Below are positions 47,499-57,764 of a DNA stretch of 64,000 nucleotides, in pieces. Source of the DNA: Diploscapter coronatus (taxonomy: Eukaryota; Nematoda; Chromadorea; Rhabditida; Rhabditidae). The DNA lies in assembly GCA_964036155.1 (NCBI GenBank), contig OZ038423.1, positions 12,725,249-12,789,248 of the forward strand, given 5' to 3'. Positions within the stretch are counted from its first letter, which is position 1. Each line of letters begins with the position of its first letter. The position numbers and the translations under genes are program-made. Below the pieces are notes generated by a model. That model was not told the origin of the DNA and ran no database searches. It saw only the letters and a list, made by a program, of their open reading frames with translations.

Positions 47499-50040
47499 AT
47501 GTTGCTTCGGATTTTACCTATTGTAACATTTTTACTGGCTATATTAAATTATGGTAGAGCTCAAGTGCCACAATCAGAAAACTATACTATAACGCCAACA
47601 GATATACCACCTCCTTTGACATACCCGTTTACTAACTCATCGACGTCGTATCAAATCCATGTATTTGTATTTATCATATATCATCATTTAAATTAGGATT
47701 AATTTAGTTTATACCAAAAGGATGCGTAGTTTACGCGACGGTTGAATATCAAAACGCTAAAATTGAGTTGTACTGGGACGAACCACGGACTCTTGTTAGT
47801 CCTAATGTTAAATCGTACTATGAAAAGTAATATATGATAAATGCTAAATTGTATTTAGCCATGTGAGAAACTCAACCCTGCATACATTTCGTAAGCCAAG
47901 GAAATCAAGCTATGCCCCCTCGAAAATCGACTATTCAACACAGCTTGACCCAAGTTTCGATCGACTTTCACGATTTAATTACTGTGCTCGCTCATTAATT
48001 TAGATAATTATCACCAAAATAGCTGGATAATTGGTCAATTATCCTAGTTAGGCTGAAATTCCGCCGTCTCTTTCACTTTCAGCCATGAAAAATCAAGAAA
48101 AGCCTTTAGTTGATCAAATTGCACTGTAAATTGCACGAGTCCTGTCGAAAACGCTCTAAAAGAGTTAGTTAATCGACTATTCAATTATTTGGATGCCAAT
48201 TATCGAAAGTAATTAACAAAAATCTCAAAAATCAATCGAAAATTAGGATAGCTCTTTTGAACAGTCGATTTTTGAAGGGGGTGTGGCTTAATTTTTTCGA
48301 CTTGCAAACTATATGCCGGATTGAGTTTTCACATAGCTCAATATAATCATAATATTTTCAGTTTGCCTACCGATAGAACAAACGTAACGATTAGTCCTAA
48401 AGCTGCAGTTTTTTTGTTTAACCTGGAAATGAATAATAGCACCATTAATAATGCAACAGTAACGATAAAAATTACTGCAGCTGTAGCGCGTAACTAAACT
48501 AACATCTTAACTGAGTGTCATACTTAAATTCAGCTAACGTAAATGCATCGCCAAATCAACTGTCACCGGGATCAGGAATGCTTTATGATTTCGCTACAAT
48601 GGGAGCCAATAATTCGGCTTCATCAACGACATTTATTGCAAGTAAGTATAAACACATTATTATTATTATGATTATTATTAGGGACTGCATATGCTCTTGC
48701 AGCTTATAATTTTCGGCAGTCTTCGCCCCAAACAGACCAATAATAATGTAACTAAAAAATAATTTTTGATCGAAAAACCCCACTCAATGGAGGCATCAGA
48801 ATGACACACGTATTCAATGCACAAAATCGTCATCAGCACGCGACTTTCGCGTTGATTTTTGATACAAAGTCGTCTCACTAAACTGTCCATTGACTTATAG
48901 ACTATGCCTTCTTATGCTTAGCCACTTTGAAGCATAGTTGCTTCCTATTTTGGAGTTCCTAACAACTTTTTTGAATACAGGCAAAACTGCAAGGGCGGAG
49001 TTTGTGGTCCCCAATCATTATTTATTAATTCAATTATAATATTAGAGTCAAACGCCACTGATGGTCGTCTGGTATTATTCTTCACTTGCGACGCGTCGAG
49101 AGTAAACCCGTTCAATCTTCCCGATCTTCAGAATTATTGTGCCAGAATCATGTTCTTCCAGGGATCAACTTATGTCGGAAAGTACATATTTGTTTAGTTA
49201 CTACTAGTACAGTATGTAAATTAAGTCTTCGAACCTATATGGAACTGAATTCTATGATTACGAGTAATCTTACGCTCACGAGTTTGACGATCTACCAATC
49301 TTATGTGCCAAATTTGTTCGCTCAGGTCTACATTCACTCACCGCAAGGTCTGATTATACTAATTTTGGCTGAGTATCGTTAGTCCCCACTCTCGTTTGAA
49401 ACCCATTAAAAGTGAAGGTGCGAACTAACGATACGGCTTAGCAAAGCGGGGACTAGCAATACTCGACCACTAATTTTCTAATTACGTTTAAATTTAGAAG
49501 ATAATCGGTTCCTTGATAGATATACCATATCGACTAATGTGATTAAATCTGAGCTGAATCCGACGAATCAATATGACGACAATTCACCAACTGAAATTGC
49601 CTTCGATCTCAGAGTCCATTTCGTAAAGCTCGAACAGAATAATCAAACGTATCTGAGCTATGTGAGCTCTAATTACATATATTATTTCAAAACCTCCTAT
49701 TTTAGGTCAATGTTTCACGAACAGCCAAATTACTTGTATACGAAGGTATCGCCGAAATTAAAGGATACGATCTACCGAAGGATAACTTAATCGCGACGAT
49801 AACGTGAGGATTAAATTTCAAATTTTTAGACGAATTATTATGTTCAGCACGAGCGATGACGTCAATAATATGCAGCTAACAAAACCAGTCTATACCTTTG
49901 TCGCCATAAATGATTACGTCTATTACGAGATCACTGACAGTTATGGCTTCAGGGACTATGTTGCTAGCTTTGCTGCGAATTCAAGCAAATTCCACATCTT
50001 TTTGATGATTTTGTTAGCAGCTCTTACCATCAACTGTTAA
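47499..50040 (+). CDS. secreted CUB-like (CUB_2/DUF141-type) protein, copy 1
   Basis: Signal peptide MLLRILPIVTFLLAILNYGRA from ATG 47499. The CUB-like segment contains FIPKGCVVYATVEYQ, IELYWDEPRTLVSP, ISPKAAVFLFNLEMN. A Cys-containing middle (RLVLFFTCDASRV, YCARIMFFQGSTY) follows, with two repeats of a beta-rich pattern (LTIYQSYVPNLFAQVYIHSP and AKLLVYEGIAEIKGY). The C-terminal hydrophobic tail FHIFLMILLAALTINC suggests GPI anchoring. Nine exons with consistent phases (0,2,1,2,1,0,2). AATAAA follows at 50092. Nematode CUB-like genes are often pathogen-induced; here that is inferred from family only. Introns host two MITEs. Exon structure and positions are shared with the next gene. Confidence 0.85.
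47854..48341. mobile_element. 488-bp TIR element (MITE) in CUB-like gene intron
   Basis: Long imperfect terminal inverted repeats of about 95 bp. The left end TTTAGCCATGTGAGAAACTC matches the inverted right end TTGAGCTATGTGAAAACTCA and similarity continues through GCATA, CCCCCTCGAAAATCGACTAT. TA dinucleotides flank both ends (47852-47853, 48342-48343). No ORF. Confidence 0.7.
49367..49468. mobile_element. 102-bp MITE with 9-bp target duplication (MULE-like)
   Basis: GGCTGAGTATCGTTAGTCCC at the left is inverted as GGGGACTAGCAATACTCGAC at the right, about 24-bp arms. The direct repeat ACTAATTTT flanks both sides (49358-49366, 49469-49477). A 9-bp duplication is characteristic of Mutator-like elements. 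Intronic in CUB-like copy 1. Confidence 0.7.
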
Positions 50041-50459
50041 ATTATCCTGTTGTTATTATTTTATCATCATGCTGATATAAAAAATATTGCATAATAAACG
50101 TGAAATTGTGCAAAAGTGCGCTTAAACACAATGGGGTTTTATAGAGTTCTGATGCACTCGGCACGAAAAAGAACCAATTTCGTGCTTTAGTTAATCACGA
50201 AGGGGTTGTAAAAGCTTGTTGGCGAGAAAAATGCAATCAACTCTATCGAGTAACCAACATAGAATGATTCACCTCGTGTAAACGGGGAAGTTTGAGTGGT
50301 TATTCTTTTAGAGCCTATAAAAATTTGGTTTTGGCAGGAAAATTCGTCGGGCAATTTAAAGCCTGAGCCTTATCATATCATACCACATATACGGTTTTTA
50401 CTTCGCTGAGGAAGTAGTCTCTGTTTTGTCTCAAAATTTAGAAGCTCTTCGAAATACGA
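50041..50459. other. spacer between the two CUB-like genes
   Basis: 419 bp containing the poly(A) signal of copy 1 (AATAAA 50092-50097) and the promoter of copy 2. No other feature seen. Confidence 0.4.
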
Positions 50460-52128
50460 ATGTGCCTTTGGGTTTATCTAGCTGGGCTTTGTATAGTTTT
50501 TCCCAGATATGGTATCTATTTATGATCGAGATCTAAGACAAGTTCAGCTATCTAGGTATATGTCAGCTAGGTACAGCTGCTCCATCGTTTCTAGCTAGCA
50601 AAAAAGATCAGATAAACATAACCGACAGTACTGAAGATCCATATATTAAGCCGTACTATTTCAATAGCTCGCTGGAAACCTATGAAGTCCATGTAGCGAC
50701 TGGAAGATGAGTAATTCCAATAAAATAAACTTTTAGATTAATCCATTTGATAATAACATCCTCCAAATATCGATTACCTATGATAACGTGTATATGTGGG
50801 CCGAATCGAATGATCTACTTTTATTTGCTGGAAATAAAACAGGTCAAGCCACTGCATCGGGGTACTAGGCGAAATTCGATGAAGTATCCGATGGGTGTAT
50901 TTTAAGATTCCCACTAAATCGGAACAAGGTCGAGCTGAGTCCACGAGCAACCACTGTCAGACTCTATCTAGATAATACACCCGACATGTCCCGGACTTCC
51001 ATCGTAAACATTACCATCAGGAGGAATAAGGGTTGAGAAATCACATTTTCTCCAAGTCTAAAAAATATGTTCAGTAAACTCATCAACGGAGAACAAGCTT
51101 GAATTCGGAAAGGGTCAATTGTACGATTTCTCAAAGATGAACGGTAGTTCGGCGGTGACGTATTCACTTGGTATGACATTTCCTACTGAAGATCAAGTTC
51201 CTGTAATTGAAAATTGAAATCCAGTCAACGCAACTGCTGGCGGTCGATTGATCGTGTTTTTCGTGTGCGATGACTCTCGACTTAATTCGTTCATAGGGTC
51301 ACTTGAAGGGGATCCTCACGAGCACCAAACCGATTATTGCGCTCGGGTTCTATTCTATCAGGACTCGACATACTCTGGAAGGTAGTGTCGTAAGATTTCT
51401 ACATTTTTCAAATATTTATTCTCAGCTTACTGGGATATAGCAATCTGCTTGGTCAACCTATCATGACGTATAACATAAGCAGCCTGACAGTCTACCAAAA
51501 TACCTGGCCAGACATGTTCGTGCAAATCTATTTCCATGCTACAACAGGCATCGATAACAATTAGGAGATTGTTCAAATGAATGTTTCAGCGGATCCTCGT
51601 TACTTCAGTCAATATAGGATAGCAGTCAATGACCTGTATTCGCATTTGTACGTTGAAACCACTGAACGTATCATAGCCTCACAAGTTTATTACGCCGTTG
51701 AAGTTCGGTTCGTGAAACTTCAAGAGAACAATGCCAAATTCATCAATTATGTATCAAGAAACTCAAGGAATTAGGAAATAATGACTTTTAGGTTTATTTG
51801 AACCGAACCGCTCAATTGCTGGTCTACGAAGGCGTTGCTGAAATCAAGGGATACAGCTTCCCAACGACTAACCTGGTCGCTACGATTACGTAGGGAGTTC
51901 AGGGAAAGACCCGCTTAAAACTAGAGAAGTTTTAGGCAAACCGGCAACGGTAACAATCTCCAATTAACTGCGCCTGTGTATACGTTCGTTGCAATCAATG
52001 ACTACGTGTACTATGAAATTTCTGACACTAACATCTATGTCGGATCAACTAATAGAGCCGTTAATGCTAACGGGAACGCTGTTATGCTTATGTTGTACAT
52101 CATATCATTTTATTTTGTATTTTGTTAA
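50460..52128 (+). CDS. secreted CUB-like (CUB_2/DUF141-type) protein, copy 2
   Basis: Tandem paralogue of the preceding gene. ATG 50460 gives MCLWVYLAGLCIVFPRYG, a signal peptide split by a 44-bp intron (50512-50555) absent from copy 1. Then come TAAPSFLASKKDQINITDST, YIKPYYFNSSLETYEVH, FPLNRNKVELSPRATTVRLY, NATAGGRLIVFFVCDDSR, YCARVLFYQDSTYSG, SSLTVYQNTWPDMFVQIYF, AQLLVYEGVAEIKGY, QLTAPVYTFVAINDYVYYE and a hydrophobic tail ending FYFVFC, stop 52126-52128. Two TAG triplets that look like in-frame stops are intronic: 50866 lies in a 45-bp GT-AG intron (50862-50906, phase 2) and 51562 in a 42-bp GC-AG intron (51548-51589, phase 1). Both introns match copy 1 in position and phase. The gene is therefore probably intact; RNA evidence would settle the GC donor. 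Confidence 0.75.
51548..51589 (+). other. GC-AG intron in CUB-like copy 2
   Basis: ACAACAG|GCATCG ... TGTTTCAG|CGGATCC. Copy 1 has a GT-AG intron at the same place and phase (CAAG|GTCTG). Splicing here removes a TAG and joins HATT to ADPRYFSQYRI, aligned with EDNRFLDRYTI of copy 1. Confidence 0.65.
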
Positions 52129-52228
52129 CACTCTAAACTGTTATTGCTTGTTGCATATAAACTGGTCTAATAGAACTTTTTTTCTATCAAAAGAACTATC
52201 ACATCTAAAAATGATATGTCATGAAGTT

Positions 52229-54629
52229 TCAAGATTTGAACAAGTCCTTATATTGCTTCCTCATTTCGTTCTTTTGCACCTTCGTGAGCGTGTTTCTCGG
52301 CAGTTCCTTCACGAAGATCAACTTTCGGGGCACCTGAAACATTTTAATTTTCTTCCTTCTCCAGTTGTTTTACTGGACCTTGTATCCCGCGAGTTTCGCC
52401 TTCAAATCAATCATGATCCTCTTTTCCAGTTCCGTTTTATCGCCGTCTTTATCGTAAAGCACGATCACGCCCACGACTGCTTCGCCGAAGTCAGAGTGGG
52501 GTACACCTGAATTTCATCCAACCTCTTTAGCCATCAGTACGGTTTTTATACCGATCACTGCGCTCTCTTCGATGTCGTCGAATTGATCCAATTGGTCTTC
52601 TACCTCTTTTGGATAGACGTTCAGCCCGCCCGTGATGATGACGTCCTTGCTTCTGCCGAGCAGCACGAGATTTCCTGAAAATAGTCGTATTTTTGTTTTT
52701 TTTTTTTTTTAATTTCGTGGTTTAATGGTTTGATTTTTACCGTTTTTATCCCACTGCCCCACATCGCCCGTGATGAAGTATCCGTCTTGCGTGAAGTCCT
52801 TAGCCGTTTTCTCGGGATTCTTCCAATAGCCTTTGAACAGCGAAGGCGACTTCACCTCGATGCTACCCGTGTCGGTGATTCTGACCTGAAACTTCCGTAT
52901 TTCGATTTTCTCGAAATATTTGCTCACATCAACTCCTTTCAGGGGCTTTCCTTGAACACTTGGAGCGCGTTTCGAGACGTTATATGAGTTGGAGGTGACG
53001 ACTTGGGCTGGAATTTCAAGTCTTGTCGGCTGCAAACCATAGAAAGCGAGCTAACATTGGTGCGCGAGAGGGGGAGGAAGGTGCACAAATGCCCACTTTG
53101 TCGTGTCTTTTCCTAATGATTTTTCGTCAGAAGGATGGAAATGTGACAACGAAAAAAATATTTTTAAAAAATGAAACGAAAACGAAGAAGATCGATGGTA
53201 ACCGCGTTTGAATGAACAGGAGGGAAATCGCACATTCGTGGGCCTCTTTTATTTTTTATTCTCCTTTTCTGGAAAATAGCAAAGGAAAGAGAAGAAAGGG
53301 AGGTAAAAAGTACACGAGACCCATTCGTGCACCCTTCTCTCTCTTGCTGTACCTATGTTACTTCGCTTTCGATGGTTTGAAATCAACAACTTTGTGATTT
53401 TGACCCAGTTTGCCTAACCTTCCGTCATTCCGTATCTTTCCAGAATCGTGTGGCCGCTCTTCTTCTGGAAGTCCTTCCATATCTCATCCGGCAGTGGGGC
53501 CGACGCGCAAATAAACGCTCGGAACGTTTTGCACAAGTCTGGCGACAGTTTCGAGCTCCCACACAGTCGGCTGAAAAACGCAGATTTTGTTGCGGATCCC
53601 GATGGTCCCAAACCTGTAATACGTTGGAACGCCCATCATGACTGTCGATTCGGGAATGTGTTTGATGACATCGCTAACGTCGAACTTTGGCCTCCAGAGC
53701 AGGGTCGAGTGCGAGAAGACGGTGCAGTTGAACGCGACGAAGAGCCCGTGGATATGGAAGAAAGGAAGGCAGTGGAGTTGGCTGAAATTCGGCAAATTTT
53801 CACAACATTCGATGCTTTCCAGCTTACACATCGTTCTTCGAGAACTGCCAGGTGTCAATGAGCGCTTCGGCATTCGACGACAGCCCTCCGTGAGTGAGCA
53901 TGGCTCCCTTCGGAAGTCCTGAAATATGTCAGCTTCATCACTCTTCGCCCTCTCTTCTTACCAGTCGTTCCCGAGGTGTAACAGATAACGCCGACGTCGT
54001 CCGACTCCAAATTCTCGACGTCCAAGTTCGGGCTCAGCTTCGACGTCGAGGCACTCAGATCCGATTCCTTCAGGACGTGTTGCACCTTTCCGACGAACTC
54101 CTTGTCAGCAGACTCGTTGCACGTCACAAAGAGGTTTGGGCCGGCGTCCTGGAAGGAAAGGTGTCATGATGAAAAATAATGAAGTCTCTTCAGACCTTGA
54201 CGAAATGCTCGGTTTCTTGCTTGGTGTAGGCTGGATTCAGAGGGACGTAGATGGCGCCCAGACGCAAGCAGGCGACGTACAGCGCGATGGCGTCCACATT
54301 CTTCGAGACTCTTGCGAGAATTCGGTCACCTTTCTGGATTTTTTTTCTCATTTTTTCAGGTTTGCATTGTTTTTCTTACGGAGATTTTGTAGTGCTGATG
54401 GAGCGAAGCGACATATTGTCCGGCGCGCTTCAGAAAGTCCCCGTACGTGGTCCTCTTACCATCGTCGATGATGAACACCTAAATTACGAAACCTCTTTGG
54501 TTTTGCTCCAATTTTTAGTACCTTATTTGGATCTTCATGCATTCTGGCCCGAACAGTCAGGTTGTTTTCCCTACTGGCGATTTTGCGGATACCAAATTTC
54601 CAAACCGAGTTTCTCGAGAGAAGCTTCAT
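52229..54629 (-). CDS. malonyl-CoA synthetase-like acyl-CoA synthetase (MatB/ACSF3 type)
   Basis: AMP-forming ligase of the ANL superfamily, predicted to make malonyl-CoA from malonate (in animals the mitochondrial ACSF3 role). ATG 54629 gives MKLLSRETRFGIRKIASREN, basic and possibly a mitochondrial presequence. Motifs: CLRLGAIYVPLNPAY, the P-loop YTSGTTGLPKGAMLTH (about 53910-53970), LPFFHIHGLF, RAFICASAPLPDEIW, ERYGMTE (about 53420), FKGYWKNPEKTAKDF, the hinge region GDVGQW..NLVLLGRSKD, ITGGLNVYPKEVE, VIGVPHSDFGEAVVG, and C-terminal LPRNTLTKVQKNEMRKQYKD with the catalytic Lys, stop at 52229-52231. Phase-consistent exons were found, e.g. ERYGMTE joins QVVTSNSYN across a 420-bp intron. Overall wording is closer to bacterial MatB and plant AAE13 than to human ACSF3. 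It converges on CUB-like copy 2 with a 100-bp spacer. Confidence 0.88.
53064..53347. repeat. foldback element in synthetase intron
   Basis: Left GAGAGGGGGAGGAAGGTGCA, CAAATG, GTCGTGTCTTTTCC is mirrored by GGTAAAAAGTACACGAG, CATTCGTGCACCCTTCTCTC. A second internal inverted pair (CTCCTTTTCTGG ... AAAGGAAAGAGAAG) lies at about 53225-53300. MITE-like; it accounts for most of the unusually long intron. Confidence 0.45.
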
Positions 54630-56007
54630 TTTCTAAAATTTTAGAAAAAATAGACCTGCCACCTTTTATAAAGTTGGATTTTTGCGAATAATTTCGAATG
54701 GGTACGAAGTGTTTTGGTCATCTTGTAGTCAAGCGGCCAAGTGTGTGGAAAACATCAAATATCGATTTTTTTTTGCAAAAAAAGATGCCGCTGCCGAAAA
54801 GTCTCCGTTGACAAGCGCCGACCAAAGAATTGATAAGATTTTCACGAAATTCGATGAAAGTTAAATTTTGCCAAAGTTCTTTTAAAAAATGACCTCTTCA
54901 TTTTTCGTCGATTTTTTCACTTTTCACCGTGAAATTGATCAAAACAACAAGCGTTCGTTTTTTTCTTTTTTATTTATGCCGTGTCATAAATCCTCCCAAT
55001 TTCTTGATTCTCTATCACCACGTGATCTAATTATCCGATCCTCAATTACAGTCTATCTAACTTTATTCCTTTTCAACCCTATAAAATGGCAAACTACTTG
55101 TATTTTTACCCAAAAGTATCCAAATTTGCCCAATTTCGGTCCCAAAGTTAAGTTTCAAACTTTATCCAAATTTTAGACCAAAATTCGATAGAAAAATGTA
55201 GATTTTTCTGAAAATTCGGCTGAAAAATGGTGGGGAAATTTTGAAAATCCATTCGATTTGACGACACCTTGTTGCATTGGTGCGGTTTTCTCCGCGTTTT
55301 CCCGTACTTCAGCTGATCGTTGTGACTGACAACTTTCCCCAAAGCCGCCTGTCCCAATTTTGGGCAATTATCCCCCAGAAATTTCCCAAATGTTCCCTAG
55401 TTTTTTAATTTCTTTCGAAAATCTCGAAATCGACGACCGGCGTGTCGACTGCCAAGAAAACTCGCTAGATTTTACCGATATTGACCACTTTTCTCCGAAT
55501 TTCTCGTAGAAATTCAATTGATTTCCACTAATTGCTTTCGCTTTCACTTTTCAAAATTCTAGCTTTCCACGCTTTATTTTTGCAATTTCCCTGTACGAAA
55601 TCCAAATTTCAAGTTCTGTTATCGGGCTTTCTGAGAGTTTTCGGAAAATCATCGATTTTCCTCGACTATCGATCGATTTTTCCGGTTCTTATTCAATTCC
55701 GACATTCAGGTGCTTGTTGGTAATTTGAGGCGATTTGACGCGTTTGGTACGGGTGATTTCTGGGATAGCAGTTCTAACAAGGACCTCTGTTCCGCATTCG
55801 CGCTCCGGTTGATCCGGCCCTGTTCTGGTGCACATTTTCAGGTAATTAAAAATAACAGAACCCGGTATGGTTTCTCAATATTCTGTAATTTTTCCTATAA
55901 AAATGCTATAATATTGTAAAAAGCATAATTTGATCTATCCGTATTTTTTCATTTTAGCCACCGTTTTTCGTCGCTCTGCACTTTTTTCACAAAATTTCGG
56001 CCCGACG
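54630..56007. other. bidirectional promoter region
   Basis: 1.4 kb between the divergent synthetase (minus) and the unknown gene (plus). Near 55705-55842 an open stretch ends in a good donor (TTTTCAG|GTAATT), perhaps a 5' leader exon of the downstream gene; an acceptor TTTTAG lies at about 55960. A CCACGTGATC E-box-like site is near 55018. Nothing else supported. Confidence 0.35.
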
Positions 56008-57764
56008 ATGATGATCAAAAGCCTCGTTGCTCTCGCCACGGAGAAGATGCTGCTCAAAACATCTGGGAAAACGTTTCTTAAAGGTTAGAAAAAATAAGAA
56101 AATAAAATAACATGTGCGGAAAAATTGTATAAGTTAAATAATTTCAAAAGTTCCAGGAATAGACTTCATGTACGCAGCAGGTCTGGCCCCGGATCGCATC
56201 TCCGTGATGATGACCCAGTCCGGCAAGTACGTCCTCCAGTTCCACTCCAAGTGCGACATCCGGCCTTTTGCGGTATGTTTCAGAAGTGGAAAAGTATAGG
56301 TTTCGAAAAATCAAAACTTCAAATGGAAAATTAAAATTAAAATTAATCGAAAAACATTTACTGCAGCAATTAAATTTCAAGAAGTTCACAGTAATCGTGA
56401 AAAATAATCATCTTCAGGCAAACTACCCCTCATTTTCGCGAGTGCTGCGCGGCATCGTGCACGTGAGGGCGTGGCGTCTGAAGTCGATCGAGTTCGTCAA
56501 CGTCGCCTTCGACATCAGGGACCTGGAGAACATCGAGAGGGCCATCGATGTAAATTATTTGAATTAAAAACCACCTCTTGGAGAGTTAGATGAATTCCAA
56601 AGTCCTGTTATTTGAAAGGAGAAGAAATTAAGAGGCTTCAATATGAACAATGCTGCTAAAGGAGATAAACTCCGGATTTTTAAGAAAATAAATAAAAGTT
56701 TTAGAAACTCGGTGTCGAACTCGTTTTGCTCCGTAACTGCACATACCCGCACGTTCGACGTGGCGAGGAGGCGATTCGCTTCTTGAACGCGCTCAACAGG
56801 AAAAAGAATGTATGATTTTTAAAAGATGGAACCAAGTTTTCTCAACTCGGGCAATTATTATTAGAAGAAATTCGATATTTGAGTAAAAAGATAAAATAAA
56901 TGATTAAAAATGAAAATATGTTGCAGGCAGTGGTGTGTGAATACGGCGACGCGCGTCTGAAGCACCTGATCTCGCGCCGCTACTGCACTGCCGCGGGCCG
57001 CACGCGACGTAGCATCGAGGAACGCGTCGCCATGGGCGGGGCTCTCGTCGGCGAAGGGGGTATATATATATTTTTTTTTTAAACTCAAGAACAGTACCCT
57101 TATAAAATACGAGATTTTCCCATTCATAACTTCAAAATGGTTTGAAAATTCACTCAAATTTAGAGAACAAATTTCTAGTCCTTCTACACTAAAAGTTGTA
57201 GCATGTGTTTCCTAAAACGAGATTTTTATTAGGACAATTTTATAGAATAAGAAAGCGAATTCCGTTAAAATTCACCAATCTCCAGGAAACGTGGACGTCG
57301 CCGAGTCTGCGGAGGACGGCGAAGGAGTGGCCGGAGCGGGTCAGCAGCCGCCCCTTCCCCAGATGCCGCTTCAACAGCCACAACCTGCAGGAGTACAACC
57401 CGGTGACATGGACGTGAATGTTGGCGGACAGGTTAATCAGGTACTTGCAAATAAACTCCAAAACGTGGTGTTTCTTGGCAGCTCCAATCACTTTCTTCCC
57501 TAGTATTCATTATCGTTGCGCTTTAAAAATTGCTAACTTCCCAGCGAATCTTTTCTTCAAATAGCTCGATTGAAGTTGATTCAAAATCATATCTGCTTTA
57601 TAATTCATTCGAGAATTTGAATTGAAACTTATTTCTGTTGGAGTTAGAATTTAACTCGAAACTAAAAACTCAAATTTCAGCCCCTCAATCTGAATCTGGT
57701 CTTGCCCGCGCCGAGTCACCTCCAGATGCCCCACAACAATCAACACGACCACCTCAACCAATAG
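56008..57764 (+). CDS. unrecognised basic protein with Gln/Pro/Asn-rich tail
   Basis: Seven exons with fully consistent phases. ATG 56008 gives MMIKSLVALATEKMLLKTSG, then GIDFMYAAGLAPDRISVMMT, FHSKCDIRPFA, ANYPSFSRVLRGIVHVRAWR, NVAFDIRDLENIERAID, KLGVELVLLRNCTYPHVRRG, EEAIRFLNALN, VCEYGDARLKHLISRRYC and an Arg-rich stretch TAAGRTRRSIEERVAMGG. The tail is low-complexity (QQPPLPQMPLQQPQPAGVQP, then MPHNNQHDHLNQ), stop TAG 57762-57764. High GC at third positions and good splice sites argue it is real. The middle alternates hydrophobic strands with RxLENIERAI-like helices, reminiscent of leucine-rich or F-box-associated nematode proteins, but I do not recognise a domain. No signal peptide or clear membrane segment. 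Confidence 0.7.

Noticed and set aside
50866..51564. Two in-frame TAG codons in CUB-like copy 2, read as pseudogene or stop-codon readthrough
   Set aside because: Each falls inside an intron whose position and phase match copy 1; splicing removes both.
55148..55367. Overlapping minus-strand ORFs between synthetase and unknown gene
   Set aside because: Two overlapping frames with unlike composition, no acceptor/donor chain; more likely promoter DNA.
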